Shown here: piece after piece, positions 39,040 through 52,385 of the stretch
Layout of the letters: the number at the start of each line of letters is the position of its first letter
How positions within the stretch are numbered: the first letter of the stretch is position 1
Origin: Tribonema minus
Taxonomy: Eukaryota; Sar; Xanthophyceae; Tribonematales; Tribonemataceae
Assembly (NCBI GenBank): GCA_017506865.1
Contig: JAFCMP010000334.1
Coordinates: 434,001 to 498,000, forward strand
Reading direction: 5' to 3'
DNA length: 64,000 nucleotides
Translations under genes and position numbers: made by a program
The notes under the pieces: model-generated
What the model was told of the DNA's origin: nothing
Databases searched by the model: none
The model's input: the letters and a program-made list of their open reading frames with translations, nothing else

Positions 39040-41070
39040 CCGTTTGTGTCGTCGCATCACAGAGTGATGTCGTTTAGTCAGGGTGACGCGCCGATTCACC
39101 TGGCACAGCCAGCGTTAAAGTCGCCGAGGTGCTGCAAAGATTGGGGGCCCAATTCCGTTCATTGTGTGTGCAAGTGATGGAAAAAGTGTGCCCCCCTTGG
39201 GGGGCACTTGCAATTTGAAACCGAATGCACTCTACCGATTATGTGGTTTTCGGAGTGGAGAAGGCTTGCGCCACGCTCTATTGCGCTGCTTACTTGGGTG
39301 TTGTCAAAAGCGGCTTTTCATTTTCACCACCGATGTTTCAGCAGCGCATACTGCTTACTGTCTCAGCCCCTTGCCCTGCGGTCAAACCCACTCGCCCTGC
39401 TACACAGCAGATCTTCCTTGAAGGTGCATGTTTGTGATGTGGAAACCTCTGTCTCGCGGTTGAGCTGGGCAGCCTCGCTTGCCGTGATGCGGATGTTACA
39501 ATGTTGCACAATTAGGGTTAGATGCCCTAATTGAAGTTTGCACTTGATGTTGCAGTTGAAGTGCCGTTTCATTTGCGAGCTGTTCGAGATCAGCTGTTCG
39601 AGATCAGCTCCAGATCATTGCTTTAGGTGACTCAGCAAACTGAGCTGGCACGCGCAGGTTTGCTGTTGATAGTGATATCATTTCTTCTTCACCAGCTTCC
39701 GTTCCGGCAACACCACCAAGTGTGTGTGTCACCTTGTGGCTGCCACCGTTTGCCTCTGCGTTATGCATTGGTGCGGTGTGGCGTGCTAGCCTGCACGCGT
39801 GATTTTCTTTCCGGAGAGGCATAGTTGACAGCCGTTGGCGATCGCAAGACAGCAGTCACTTGTCAGATGTCAAACCAGGTTTTGCCTAGTTGTGTGATGG
39901 CGTAAATTGTTGACACCTGTACATTTCAAAACAATCGGCAGTTACCTGCTGACCCCCATGAGGGCCACAGCCTGACCGTCGCTTTACATACACCTACATA
40001 AAGTCCTGAAGGTTGAGAACTGGGCCTGGCTGCAGCCGTACCCGCTCACTTGACGGTCAATAAAAGAACTCATTTTGCCATGATGAAGCTGATGACAATG
40101 GTGCTCTATATATGCTGTTCTTCATGGCAGGCCTATGGCCTAGGTACACCACATGCGCCAGCAAACCGATTGTGCACTCCTGATGAGGCCTGCAAGACTA
40201 CCAAACCAAACATCGGTACCTTTCAAGTATTGTTGCCACAATCCCAGGGAGCATGCATGCGCACCTTTGCAAGCATAGCTCAACTCACAGCCATAGCACT
40301 ACCGCTCATGCGCAGCAGCTTCAGTGGAATTGCAATGACGGCAGGCGCGCACATGCATGATGTTGAGACTACAGCCACATCAGGCTTCATGCACGAAGGT
40401 CCATCAGTGCCGTATCTGCCGTGCACAAGGGTCGTACATACTTACACCGATCAAAGTAAATACTTACACCGGTCAAAGTAAGGCCCAGCCTTTCCGCCGA
40501 GTGCACGTGACAGGTCTGAGAGGGTAAGGTACATGGTTGGTGGAGTGCATCAGGGCGCCGTTGTGCAGCCGTGACCATGAGCGTGTAGGCATCCAAGCAT
40601 CAGTACTGCACAGTGTCAAATCAAACTGATCAGTGCATGCAAGGTGGCAGGACAGTGTGGCAAGCAGCAGCAGAAGTTGTGGAGCAAAGTGTTGTCTCAT
40701 TCAGCTACTGCATAACTTATACTCACAAGGTAGTAGAGTGTGTACTCGTGCAGTGCACACATCGTTAAGCTTTTCATCTCCACCAGAATGAATCTGCTGC
40801 TTCAAGCAGCAGCAACAACTATGCCACCATGAGCACCTTGACGCGCATTCATCATCATAAACCCTGAGGTGATGCCCTCATCGTGATTCTCCATGTACAG
40901 GACAACTCCCTGCCACAGAGGCACCAGCTGAGACCATGAGCTACATATGCCATTAAAGACAATGAAGTACTATCTTCCAGGCCATACACCTGTGCACATG
41001 GTCACCGCTGCAACGTCAGCCTAGACTATCAACTTCAACTACAGCCGCCAGCACCCACTGCCGTGGCTGT
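39040..41070. other. No gene recognised
   Basis: Presumed 3' region of the TTL gene and intergenic DNA. A perfect hairpin gtgccccccttggggggcac sits at 39188-39207, about 150 bases after the TTL stop. ORFs are short, of average composition and without familiar motifs. Confidence 0.4.
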
Positions 41071-43707
41071 CTAAACAAACGCCAGCTCATACGTGATGGG
41101 GCCAACAAAAAAGGGGGGCCGTTGACAGAAAACTCCACTACCAGCGTGCCTGGCCCCTTAACCTCAATCATGTACGCAACGGCGCCGTCGCATGCATAGA
41201 AGGGGGGGTCCACCAGCCCCTTGGGGCTGGCGGGGAATATGAAGTCGGGGCGGACATTGGGGTCGACGTAGTCAATGAGGAAGCTGTCGGATTGCTTTCA
41301 TGTCTCTCCCCGCAAGAATACCTCCAGCTCTTGTCATGGTGGCCTTCTTGACCCTGCAAGCTTGTGGCATCAAGGTTGCGTCAAAGTTGTGCTTCTAGAG
41401 CTCATACTGCTAAATAAATACTGCTAAATGTATTGCCCTGCAGACGAAGTTCAATGCAATTATTAGGAAACACTAGAGTGTGCTTTGACGTGATCGTGTG
41501 ATCATTGCTGTGGAGACATAACACGAGCTTGCGGGAGTAAGCACTGCAACACTAACCAGGGCCTAGTGCGCTGTCACATCATGCTGAGTAGGGGAACAAT
41601 GTGGCAGACAACTCAAACATCTTGTGTTCAAGCGCAGCAGCCGTGTAAGGAGGCACTTCACGTGTGGATCTCTGATTTCATGCAGCTGAGCAAACAGTTG
41701 TGTGATGCAGTACAAACAGCAGACATTTGATGGTCACAACAAATCTTGTTTGCAAATGGATGACACCAAGTCCAATTGATATGTGTGTATTGCACGTGCA
41801 TGCATAGGCCGTGGGCCAATGTATTATTGATAATCAATATCCAACCCAGAAGCCGCTGGGCTGCGTACGCATACAACATCCAAATTTGCAGCATACCGGA
41901 CATTCAAGACCGAGGGGGGCCAGCGAGCCCAGGAAAAGCACTAAGCGCACAGCACATTAGTGTACTGCTGTTTGTGTGAGGGAGGCGTCCTCACATTACA
42001 AGCAAGCGCGTGCGCTTTAGTGTTCTTTACTTTACTCACAGCGGCAGATGCGTGGCCAACCGAGGCAAAGGCCTCTTCTGGTAGCTGTACGGTCCGCGCT
42101 GCACCCGTGAGGATCAAGGGCTTTGCGCAGTGCCAACATATGCTCTTGGCACGTACCATAATTGCTCCATGCACCCATTGCACGTCAGGAAGCTGGTGTA
42201 GCTACCCCTGCCCGTTGCAGTCAGGCAGACTGTATTTCCCTGGCGTTCTGTGTGTATGCGGAAGTATGGGGTGTCGTAGTCTCGCTCCCACTGCCCCGCT
42301 GGGTCTTCGGTGAAGAAAACAGACATCTGATTCTGCATATCCCAATCGGCGTCGCAGACACTCCCAAGAGCGTTTGTATCACTGAAGTCGTTGATGCAGC
42401 GTTGGTTCTGCAGGCTGCCGTCACTGACTGTGTAACTGCCAAAGAAGTAAGGCGGTGGGGAATGACACATGTGCGAGCGCAAGCGCATGTTAGTCAGCGT
42501 CATGCGCAAGCGCCGCATTTTCATGATGATCGATGCACTCACACCACCCGCAGCCCTGAGCTGCTTGCGTGCATTTGAAACAAATAAATGATGAACGGAC
42601 AAAGGGGGGCACCATCCCTGCGCCACTGATGGAAATACTTCAGCAGCCAAAGCAACCTTTTCCAATACATGTGAGGGTCACAGTGGCAGACTGCGCACCC
42701 CAAAACTTGCAGATAGCAAGATAGCACCGCGCAATGCGCGTGTACTACTAGTAGAACCAGCCAGCAGGTGAGCACCCGCTTCGCCAAGCTCAGCACAAAC
42801 AAACGGCGGTGGCGGCGCCAGCAAACGACAGCTGCGCGATACACCACCAGCTACATCTGACATAATATCACGAGAACTGTACAGGCATTCATGATGGGTC
42901 AGAGCTGCACTGACGGGGCGAGTACCACAGCAACAGCCGCTGCAGCAAAATGCCAATCTTCAAACTTTGCAGGTGCTCGCTGAGAACGCTAGTACACTCA
43001 CCTGAGCATACCGTTCATGGTGAAGTACTGCCAAGGCTTGTCCCCTGCGAGCAAGACGACAAAGCACGGCGGGGAATCAGCCTGAGGATTAGCCTTGAGT
43101 CACTTGGATGCTTGAAGCATATATGTAGCGGAGGCGCCGGTGAGTCGGACTCATGAGCTGATCACTTTTGCATGAGTGGTGACCCAAAAAAGTGTACCGA
43201 CTCGCGTTAGTTCACCTCCGCACGACCACGTGCCCAGCGCCAGAACGTTGCACTCAGTCTGACTCCAGTCGCAAGGATAGTTGAGCGGCTCCCCTGGCCA
43301 GTAACCAAATTTGTCGCCATCAGGGCAGCTCGCCGTATAAACAGGGACTCCGTCCAGTCCATCCAACTCCCGGTGGATGGACTGTTCTCCATGTAGGCGT
43401 TGAATTTGTCTGTGCCTTCAATGGAGCAGAGTTGGTGCTGACCCAGCTCGTCGTACCAGTAATGCGTCTTGAAGCCGCCATCCAGGCAAAACTTGTCAAT
43501 GGCGGAGTAAATGGGAAGGCCCGCATACGGCTTTTGCGGGTCGGGCGGCGAGTTTTTGAAGGCCTCGAGAACAAAGCCAACCACATCTGAAACCACGCCC
43601 GTAGGATCCACGCCAACTTCAATCGCTGCCACAGGCGGCAACCGCAGTGACAGGGCTATGAGCCCAGCGAACATTACACCCAGGACCTGCTTCTGCTGCA
43701 CGTACAT
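41071..43707 (-). pseudogene. Secreted-protein gene A, two frameshifts (pseudogene or sequence error)
   Basis: Five exons can be chained: 43216-43707, 43002-43044, 42206-42435, 42040-42098, 41071-41294. The start MYVQQKQVLGVMFAGLIALS, followed by LRLPPVAA, is a good signal peptide. The mature part is rich in Cys, Trp and Gly (FCLDGGFKTHYWYDELGQHQ; DKFGYWPGEPLNYPCDW; DADWDMQNQMSVFFTEDPAG). The last exon, GLVDPPFYACDGAVAYMIEV, is clearly homologous to gene B at 53.95 kb. Frame is broken twice, each by one base: in exon 1 near 43375-43400 (one base short, near a GGG) and in exon 5 at the C6T6 run near 41109-41120 (one base extra). Otherwise phases fit. Function unknown; secretion is inferred. 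Confidence 0.7.
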
Positions 43708-45689
43708 GCTGCTGCTGTGTTACTGTGCCGTGTAAACTTTAGACTGCTGCGTGTGACCCCAACTATCAGCGGGCGCGGACCCCACACAGCAGGCATCCCG
43801 GCCATTCCGAGAGCTTTCTTGCGGGGACGTTGTTCCCGATACGTTCCTTCACACACTCCAGAGTTTTTTTCTTCGTTCTTAGTTTGTGTTGAGACCCTCC
43901 GGCGGGGGGCCGCCCACAACCCGCAGAATGGTGGCAATGGAATCTGAGGCTGCTGCAAACGGCATGGGGGACATGATGGCCAAACAGGACAATTTTGTCA
44001 AGGCGCAACGCCATGGCAACAGCTGCTGTAACCAGTACAGCAGCAGTGCAACCACATTGCACGCAGCCTTGTCAGGTACCATTCACCTGCAAGTTATCAT
44101 GCATGGCAATAGTGCACAAAGGCAGCATGTGGGGCTATGCACCTGGAGTGGCATACATTTGACAACTGGCAGTGCGCAAGCTGCAGCAAGGTATAGAAGA
44201 ATTGCACAAACACAATTGTGACATGAAAAAAGTGCATAACACAATGTTGGCACAACATACTGAGTCATCGCATGCAAAGCTGCATTGACACTTGTAAAAA
44301 AGCTGCAGGCCCTGGGTGGTGAACTGCAAGACTGCACATGTGCATACACCGCCAAAGACATTGTGATACGAAAAATGACGGTGGTGACATGTGTGTGCTG
44401 TGGGATGAGTGATGCTATGTTGAAGCTTCGTAGCGGGAGCGGTGGCGAGTCCCAGGGTGACCATCTACTTGAACGCGCTGCGCTTGCGCAGCTGCGCGGA
44501 GCTCCAAGAGGAGGGGGAGGCAGCAAACTATTCAGCAGGAACAGGACAACATCTTAGTGCTCAGTTTGCTAAGCGTGCGCGCTGGTGTGCCAGCCGGGCA
44601 TTGCAGGACCTAGCAACTGGCAGCGGCAGCAGTCTGCAGATGCTCCCTTGAGCAGATGCACAGCATGCTGCATGGAGCAGGATCAGCGGTGGACGCGGCG
44701 CATGCAGCCCAGGCACAACAGTGGGTGTTGCAATTCAGCCTTGCCGTCTGCAACAGCTCCGATTCACAGATCTTCCCCTCTCTCATACTGACAGCCTCAC
44801 AGAAATGTTTTGTCTCATCAAGAGGACGTGGTGTCGCAGCCTTGGCGACATGCGGCAGCTGCGGCTACTGGTGACGTTGCCTGCGGGCTTCGCTTATCTT
44901 CTTCAACTTTCAACAAAGCACCTGAGCGCTGCCTGGCTCACTCACTACACCGGGCGGGTGTACCCTCCTGCAGTACGTCATACACTGGAAAAGTGCTACC
45001 AGCGGGGGGGAGGGTCATTAGTTGACTTCTGGACATATGTATGGCCTGTCTGAGTGTGGCTATAGCCTGTAGCAATACTTCAGTGGCAGACTCAACACTC
45101 ATTGACACGTGCTATCAGCAGTCAAGCGTTAGCCGGGAAGGCGCGAGCCATTGGCGGCGTCCTGATTTCATGTAGTGTGGGCTCACAACTGCAGTTAACT
45201 TGTACCCCCTTGGCGAAGATCTTACTCCAGCCACCTGCGGCAACGGTGTCACAGAGCGCAGGGATTTGCGGAGAGCAGCTTATGGCTGTTTTGAAGTTCA
45301 TGCAGCCAAGCAGCGAAGAGCGCCTTACTTGGTGTCAGGGCGAGCCTATGCCATTGGACATAGTCCTGGCAGGGACACACACACACTGAGCGTGCACGCA
45401 CTGTTTGCAAGGTGTTTTGGATTGTCCAGGCCCTGCATTGCACAGTGCACGCTCAGCAAGATTCATGGTTCCTAGTTGACACACTAGCCCAGCTGGAATC
45501 GTTCGATGGCATGTGCCACAGTCATATGCTTGGTACTACTAGTAGAGACCCTCAGGCTGTGTGTGAGAGGCGTCTTATTTGGCATGCCTTGCATATTGAC
45601 TGCATGTGTACGTATGGACTTGTATTTATAAAGGCCCAAGGGAGGCCGGGTTGCCTATGCAATCGAAAAGCTTGCGTCAACGCAGCAGC
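43708..45689. other. No gene recognised; may include retrotransposon 3' sequence
   Basis: The part next to 45690 is probably the 3' untranslated end of the minus-strand retroelement. No poly-A tail or target duplication was identified. The rest shows only short, unfamiliar ORFs on both strands. Confidence 0.35.
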
Positions 45690-48600
45690 CTAGTCTGCGC
45701 TGTGCCCTAGGAGTTTGGATACCGGCGCCGCAACACAGCCCAGCATTCGCGCTCCACGTGTGTATGCCATGACGCGCTCCGCCAACTCCCGCGCCAGCGA
45801 TATGCTCAGCTCAATGTGGATCTGACGCTTAGCTAACCCGGCCTTGCGTAACACATCTGCCTTCCCCCCCCCTGAGCACAGTGCTGAGTGCATTGCCAAC
45901 TCCTTAACAAAAAGGCTTGTCTGCTTGCCCAGCCGTCCGTACGACTCCTGCACGAATGGCACAAAAGCCCAAGATGACGTCAAGGTGCCGGTGTGGTGCT
46001 TGACCTTCGCGTCCTCCCCCACCCCAGCAGCATAGCCGTCCGTGTTCGAGGCATTTGTTTTGCCTGTCAGGTACGAGCTCGCTGTGGGCGCGCGCACACT
46101 TGTGTCTAGCACTATTCCCTTGTTACGGTATGCACTGCTAAAGTGCAGACACCCTGGGTCAATGACTGTGTCCGCCCGATACCCCGGTACCTTGAAGACG
46201 CTAGCGTCCTCATTGCGGACAATAGAGACATGGTGCTGTCTCAAGATGCGCTGTAGGCACCGCTTTTGGGCAGTGTGTGTCGCGTTGTGCCCCCGTATGT
46301 GCTGGCTGGGGCAGCTGATCGCATGCGTGGAGGTGGGGCTCACGTCACTGCACCGCCATGGGCACACCTCGCCCTGTATGCCCCACCCGTCTATAAAGAT
46401 CGCAACCATAATCATCGTGGCTGCTGCCATACTGGACATGGGCGCCGCACCCGGGCGGTCATTGGCAGCGGGTGGCACGCTCATCCACGCCATTGCCCCG
46501 GACGCACGCTGGCTGCGCAGCTGCGCCAGGACCCGCGCGCTAGCCTGTTGGCGGCGGCGGCTGGTGTCACGCAAGTCACCAATAAGTGTAGCCTGCGTCG
46601 GCTTGCCCACGGCACCAGCCGAGGCAGCCTCTAGGTCCTCCACCAGGCAGTCCTCGTATTGACGTCGAAGAACATTTGAAAGGCGGGCTTGTAGTCCGTG
46701 CGTGAAGTGACCGCGCCGGCGGCGGGGCACTACCTTTCTGCAGATCTCGTCAGCATAGGCCTCCCAGTCGTCGTCGTCGTCCTCCTGCCCGCCGCTGCAG
46801 CTGCTTTCTTCCGCGCTAGTTTGTGTTTTAGCGGGCGTGGAAGAGGCAGCCGCGGCAGCGGCTTGAGGGCCAGGTACGGTCGCCGCCGCAGCGGCCGCCT
46901 CGGCGCCAGGCACAATGCCGTGGGTGTGTGGGGCTGGCTCAGTGGTCCCCGTCTCCGTGACGGCAGTTGCGGCGTAGATCGCTTGCACCGCAGTGGGGAG
47001 CGTCGACGCTGCGGCCGTTGTATCCGCTGCCCACCGTAGCAACGATGCTGGGAGCTGCTCGGCCACAGCTGTGCGTGATTTTTCGCCGCCATCAGCTGTC
47101 AGCGCTCGCGTAGAGCGTCGCACGGCCTCGATGATTGGCGGCAGTCCCTGGTCCTCGCGTATTGCGCATGAGTGCTGCGCGAACCAGGTGACTGCGCCGT
47201 GTTCGTCAGTGCCGAGCCTCAGGGCCCCTGCTGCCACAGTGGCATGAATTATTGCAGGCCGCAGTGTTGTGCATGCCTGGGCCGTGTATGCGGCTGGTGC
47301 CAGTAGCCCCAAAAGCGGCATGCCCAGACCGCCTCGTCGCTCCGGCAACCGTGACGCCCGCAGTGGCACTGCGATGTCCGTGAGTTCTGGCGGGCCCAAG
47401 CGCGGCAATACCAGCACGCTGCCACTGCTGGCTACCTCATTGTCACCAGCAGTGCAGGCGGCCAGCAGGTGTGACTTCATGACTGCCGCGGTAGCGCAGC
47501 CGTGCAGGTGCAGCATGCGTTCAAGCGTCCATGCACAGAACCCGTCAAATGCGTGCAGCCATGTCTCACTCAAAGCCGTGTCAACGACCCGAGCTAAGAA
47601 GCCCATCCGCTTCGTCAGTGACCTGCGCAGAATGAACTGTGCTGCCTGTAGGTGATGCCGCGCCATCCCAGCTAGCTGCCACGACAATCGCCATGTCCCT
47701 GCGTCAACAAGATGCTTGCTCATGGCAGCATGCACATAGGCTGGGTGCCCTACCGGTACCCCGACCGACGTAAAGCCCTGACTGGATTCTGGCATGGTGG
47801 CGTCCACAAACGGTATGTCAAGGGCGCGCAGGCGTGCTCTGGCCGCTTCATCAAACACTGTGCCGCGCATGGCAATGGCCAGCGACTTGTCTGGTCGAAC
47901 GCGTAGGCCCCCTGCCGCAAGCCGACGGATCACCTCTGCCACCCCAGCGGCCGCTGCATCGTCGAAGTAGGCAGCTTGCAGCACGTTGAGGTCATCCAGG
48001 AAAGCGCAGTGCGGGGCTGGCGGTTCCGCTGTGCTGTGGCCGTAGGCCGGCATACTGCCGGGCGTCGCATTCACTCCATCAGGGTAGAAGAGTAGGAATG
48101 CCGCTGCCACTGCAAAGTACAGCGGCCCTAGAGGGTCCCCTTGCTGGCACCCTAGGTGGGAGCAGATAATGCGAGCTTCAACGTTCACCTCCACTCGCAT
48201 CTCTGGGGCAGTGTCACCACAGTATACGGACTCAAAGTGCGGGAGCAGCTCCGGACAGAAGAGCATAAGTCCCCGCACAATGGCGGCGCGATCCACACTG
48301 TTAAATGCGTTCTCACAGTCCAGCTGGATTGTGGTGCCATACAGCTCGTGCCACACGCGCGCGCGCGCTGCCACATGCTCGACGCCAGACCGGTATCCTA
48401 CGCCAAACTGCGACATGGAGGCCAGCAGCCCCGATATTTTGCCCTTGACACCCCGTGCCGCTGTGGACCCGAGGAGTCTGCGCCAGACACTGGAGCAGGC
48501 GATCGGACGCCGCTTCTGTCCTATGCCTGAGAGGGCCGCGGCGCGGAGAAGCCGTTGCGATTGCTCCGGCAGCAGTTCGGGCTCAACAAGCAGCGTCGTG

Positions 48601-49367
48601 AACACCTTGGCCAGGTGATGGGCGAATGCCGGTTCCATCACATCCGATTCTGAATCACCAGCTAGTCCTGGCGAGGCACTGCCCACGGGGCGGGTGGCTG
48701 CTTTCACTGGTGCACCAGGCCCAGCGGCCATCAAGAGGTGTTCATAGCGTAGGCCGTCCAGCCCTCCTGCCTTCCCCGCCCCTGCTGCGGACAAGGTCGA
48801 CAGTATGTCTGTCGCCTCCACCTCGAGGCGCCGTCCGGCTGCGCTGGCAGCATCCTCAGGCCTATCGCTGCGATCATGCGCCTGACCCGATTCGAAGACG
48901 GGACTGCCGCTGCCAGCGGGCCCGGCGGTCGTTGCCACCCCTGCGCCGTGCAAGCAGTGCCGCCGGGCGTCGCGTACCAGGCCGCGCACTTGCTCCATTG
49001 GCGTATCGACTACCCCGGGCCGGGTGCCAGTTTCAGGGTGCTTTGCTGCCAGCACCTGTGCCGTGACCTCGTCTGCTGGGGCGCATGCTTCACGCGCCTC
49101 TAGTCGTGCGGCAGCCAGGCCTACCCCCCGTCGCTTGCCTGAGAGGGCAGCGCATGCTGTTTGCTGCCTGGAGTCAGCCTCCGTCCAGTCGGCATCGAAG
49201 TTCGTTTGTGCCGACGCCGTAGCTGCGTTGTTTGGTTTGGGGGCCCGCAGCGCCGCTGCTGCTGACAGCGTCTTTCTCAGTAGCTCCGCAAAGTCGCCAG
49301 ACAGCAACGCTGCCAGCCGGACTGCATGTGTACAGGAGTCATTGCAATGTGCAGCATCGGCTTGCAA
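45690..49367 (-). mobile_element. Non-LTR retrotransposon ORF, reverse transcriptase with C-terminal REL-type endonuclease
   Basis: An uninterrupted frame of 1225 codons. The reverse-transcriptase core shows QLDCENAFNSVDR (motif A, first catalytic Asp, about residue 343), HLGCQQGDPLGPLYF (motif B, about 405) and AFLDDLNVL (motif C, the Asp pair, about 454), followed by a thumb region. Near residue 1000, CPWRC..HAISC has the spacing C-x3-C-x8-H-x3-C of a zinc knuckle. After it come GYRADTVIDPG and GIVLDTSV, which look like a restriction-like (PD-D/E-K) nuclease. RT, then CCHC, then REL nuclease is the layout of R2/NeSL-type elements; the clade is inferred. The frame opens after a TGA with no early ATG (first ATG at about residue 120), so the 5' end may be truncated or use another start. 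Lack of stops suggests recent activity. Confidence 0.82.
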
Positions 49368-50090
49368 GTCAGCGACTCATGTCGCATAATATTACGTTTA
49401 CTTGCCCCCCCTTTGCAGTACCCTTTCCAATTTAGGGGGGTTAGCTGACTGTGGTCACAGGATGTTTGAGTCACTGTGGCACCGTGACCTCAGGCTGTGA
49501 CTGTTACACTTGTGGGAGTTGTACGATTGTTTTCGGTGGTTAGCTCAGAAAAGAGCAGCAGCCCCATGATACTACAGTACACATAGCACAGTCCGGCCGG
49601 ATGTGTTGTGTGTGGGTTTCTCGCCTGCATTGTTCCCTGCACTTGTTCAAGTGTAGTACGGAAACCAGCGTTTCAAACGAAGATCCTCAGTAAATCCCCA
49701 CTTGTACTCATACATGCAGCCTACCCGCGTGATGCCGCAGCACCTACTAGTAGTACGCGTGCACCGTTTTTCAAATGCGCCACGCAAGCCTAGGCCAGCA
49801 CCGTGCCTGATGAGAGTGCTGCTTGAGGGCACGTACCAGCAGTAATAATACCTACCAGAGCACCATGACTTATCTACCGTCACTTGCTCGCTGTGGTGAG
49901 AGGACACGTAGTGTTTAATGTGTTCTGACCGCAGGCTGGCACTTCGCTGCACTGAAGCAGGGTGACGGTGTGCCAGCATGCACTGCAGCACCTAGCACTG
50001 CACGCGCAATTGACCACAAAGTAAGCAAAATGCAGATCACATGATAAGTTTAAAAAGCAAGACTCACTCACAACCAAAGTTTGAATCACC
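49368..50090. other. No gene recognised
   Basis: Probably the 5' flank of the retroelement. Short ORFs only. Confidence 0.35.
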
Positions 50091-50343
50091 TGAGAGGCCT
50101 CCTTCGTGATCTTCTGACGAGTGAAGGTGGGACCATGTGACAGTGGTGTGGGTTATTGAGTCGTAAATTATCGTGCCAGACTAGTGTGCACATGAGAAGG
50201 TGGACTTGGAGCTGAGGCCTCATGACGAGGCGCCAGCAGCTGCAGCAGTGCCGTTGAGCTCTGACGCACTGTCACAAGCGGCCTAGACCAAGAAATTGAA
50301 GCCTTCAAAGCCACTCAATGTGCAACGAGAGCTGAGGCAGAAG
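50091..50343 (-). pseudogene. Decayed copy of exon 1 of secreted-protein gene B
   Basis: Diverged match to 57083-57297: cagtggtgtgggtt, ctgaggcctcatgacgaggc, agcagctgcagcagtgccgt and gcaacgagagctgaggcaga align in order with gene B exon 1. The start codon and frame are lost. Matches continue upstream (50.40-50.48 with 57.34-57.45 kb; 51.51-51.60 with 57.72-57.79 kb), so a segment with the 5' end of the gene was duplicated. Confidence 0.6.
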
Positions 50344-52385
50344 GTCGACAAACAGAATCAGTTGGCCAGGCAGTACAGTCGACGAGCAGCGTCAATTTGA
50401 AGCCGAGAGTTGTCAGTGCAAATCATCACAACAACGCCAGAATATTGCAGCTGCTGGTGCGTCGTTAGCTTTTGGTTGTATGTCAGCTTCCTCCCAGGGC
50501 GCGTTTTTCAGCAAGGACGACACATACTGCAGCCCATAGTATACTAAATTTTAGTTGCACACATCATCATGTTTCAACAATCATTTACATATGTCACAAG
50601 AAAGACCCTCCCTTAATCCTCCGGAGGTAGGGGGCGAGGGACCCCTAGTGACTTTGTGAGCAGGCAAGAAAGCCTTAGTTACGTTGCGCTCAAAGCGGAG
50701 TCAGAGACCTCACAGCAAGTGTTTTCTGCTTTTAAATTGCGAGTTGCCTGCGTCATTCTGAGTCATTCAACATGCATACTGTTTTTGTGTTGCACCTATG
50801 ATCATGAGAATATGCACACACATAAATGCACGTCATTATCACTCTGCCTTGCCGGTGCTACACGCATCGTCGAATTCCAGCAACTTCAAAGCCGTTACGC
50901 ACAACTTCACTTCCTGAGTCGCAAAAGGTATGTACATGCATGGGAAACGCCCTGCGGGCCGTGAAGCGTGGCCGCAGGCTTCAGACTGAAGAACGATACG
51001 TGCCAAGCGTCAATAAGCTGCACGCGCTCAGCGCCGCCTGTGCAGCAACACCGCACGCGCTGGAGAGCCAGCGCCATAATAAGCTCGAGGCTTCCCTGTT
51101 CCCGCTGGGAGCGGCAACTCGACTCCAGCGCGCTGATTGGTGAACAGTTGCAGCGATACGCACGGCATACGCACGGGTCGCAAAAATCAGCACGCCCAGA
51201 TGCATCGGTATACCTATAGTGTGGAGAATCGCGCGCGCGCCGAAATACTTAAGAAGGCTCGCGCCCTGAAGGGTCCCTCGCCTATGATGGACTCAGCCAT
51301 GACGGTAGTACCAGGCAGTACGTTCAAACATCAAGGCTAAAATTTGCTTTGCTGGTCAACACGCTGGATGCAGCGCGCACCTCACGCTGGCGTTGGATCA
51401 TGATGCGGTTTCGCAGGTTGCAACAACTGTTACAGCCTAATCATTGAGAGCTCGAGCAGTGCGCCTTACGCCTTAGGGTACCACATCTCAAACAACTTGT
51501 GAGCTCACCTGCCTCAGCGCTTCAGAAGCTCCTGGACGGTAGTCGGTGGACGCTGCCATTTGGTGATGCTGCAGTGGACTGCTTTGCAAGGTGGCGTGCC
51601 TGGCAGCACGCGCGCAGACAGCTGTGACACACAGCGAGCGCCGACAGCGATGAACGGAGAGCATCTGCCGCGGCATCGTTTGATCTGATCTGCGAGTGAA
51701 TTCATACTTAGTTCAGTCGTCATTACTGCCCTGCACCATGCCTGACGGCATGTCTGAACATGCAGCGATGCTGATCATCTTCATCCAGCATCTTGAGGCT
51801 TTGGTGAAAAAGAGTGGCGACTGATCTGCTGATTCAGAGTGTCCATGCATGACCATGCCCTGGGGTCAAGTTTTGACTGATGATCACATGCTGCAGATGG
51901 GCACCCTCAACTGGCATCAGCTCAAGGTCTCTCATTTGACACAATTTGCAAGGTCTGAATCTTTTTTCAGCAAGGCCGCCCCCCAAGGAGGTGCAACCTC
52001 CACATCAACCAGTGCCAAGTGCTACAGAGTATCTGCTCCATTTCTGGCGCCATTCACACCACCACGCCAGCAGGAGCTGCTAGCTGTACAGAACGTTCAG
52101 GCGTGTGTCGCCAACTTGTTGACATCAAAGTCTGGATGGCCAAAGGACTGAGCACCAACCGCTTTGAATCAGATTTTTTGTAGAACCTAGAGAGCTCTAG
52201 GGAACCGGGGGGGGCGGGGGGGGGCTTGCAAGGGGGCGTGCTACACTGATGTAGTGTATGCGGCAACTTTGAGGCACTCTCAGCATATGCCCACTGCAGT
52301 TGCGCTTTGGTGTTTGAAGAAAAGTATCAGGGCATGCAATGGTCTCGAGTGTGCTACGCTTATGTCCATGAACCAGTTAACATAG
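50344..52385. other. No gene recognised
   Basis: Contains the flanking part of the gene-B-derived duplication noted at 50.09 kb. gccgccccccaaggaggtgc near 51980 and an inverted repeat cctccggagg near 50618 are minor palindromes. ORFs are short and unfamiliar. Confidence 0.35.

Noticed and set aside
38145-39099. Long ORFs in other frames over the TTL gene (278 codons plus, 238 codons minus)
   Set aside because: Very GC-rich shadows, composed mainly of Arg/Ala; the TTL frame carries the motifs.
44721-45053. Plus-strand ORF of 110 codons
   Set aside because: No recognised motif and probable retroelement flank.
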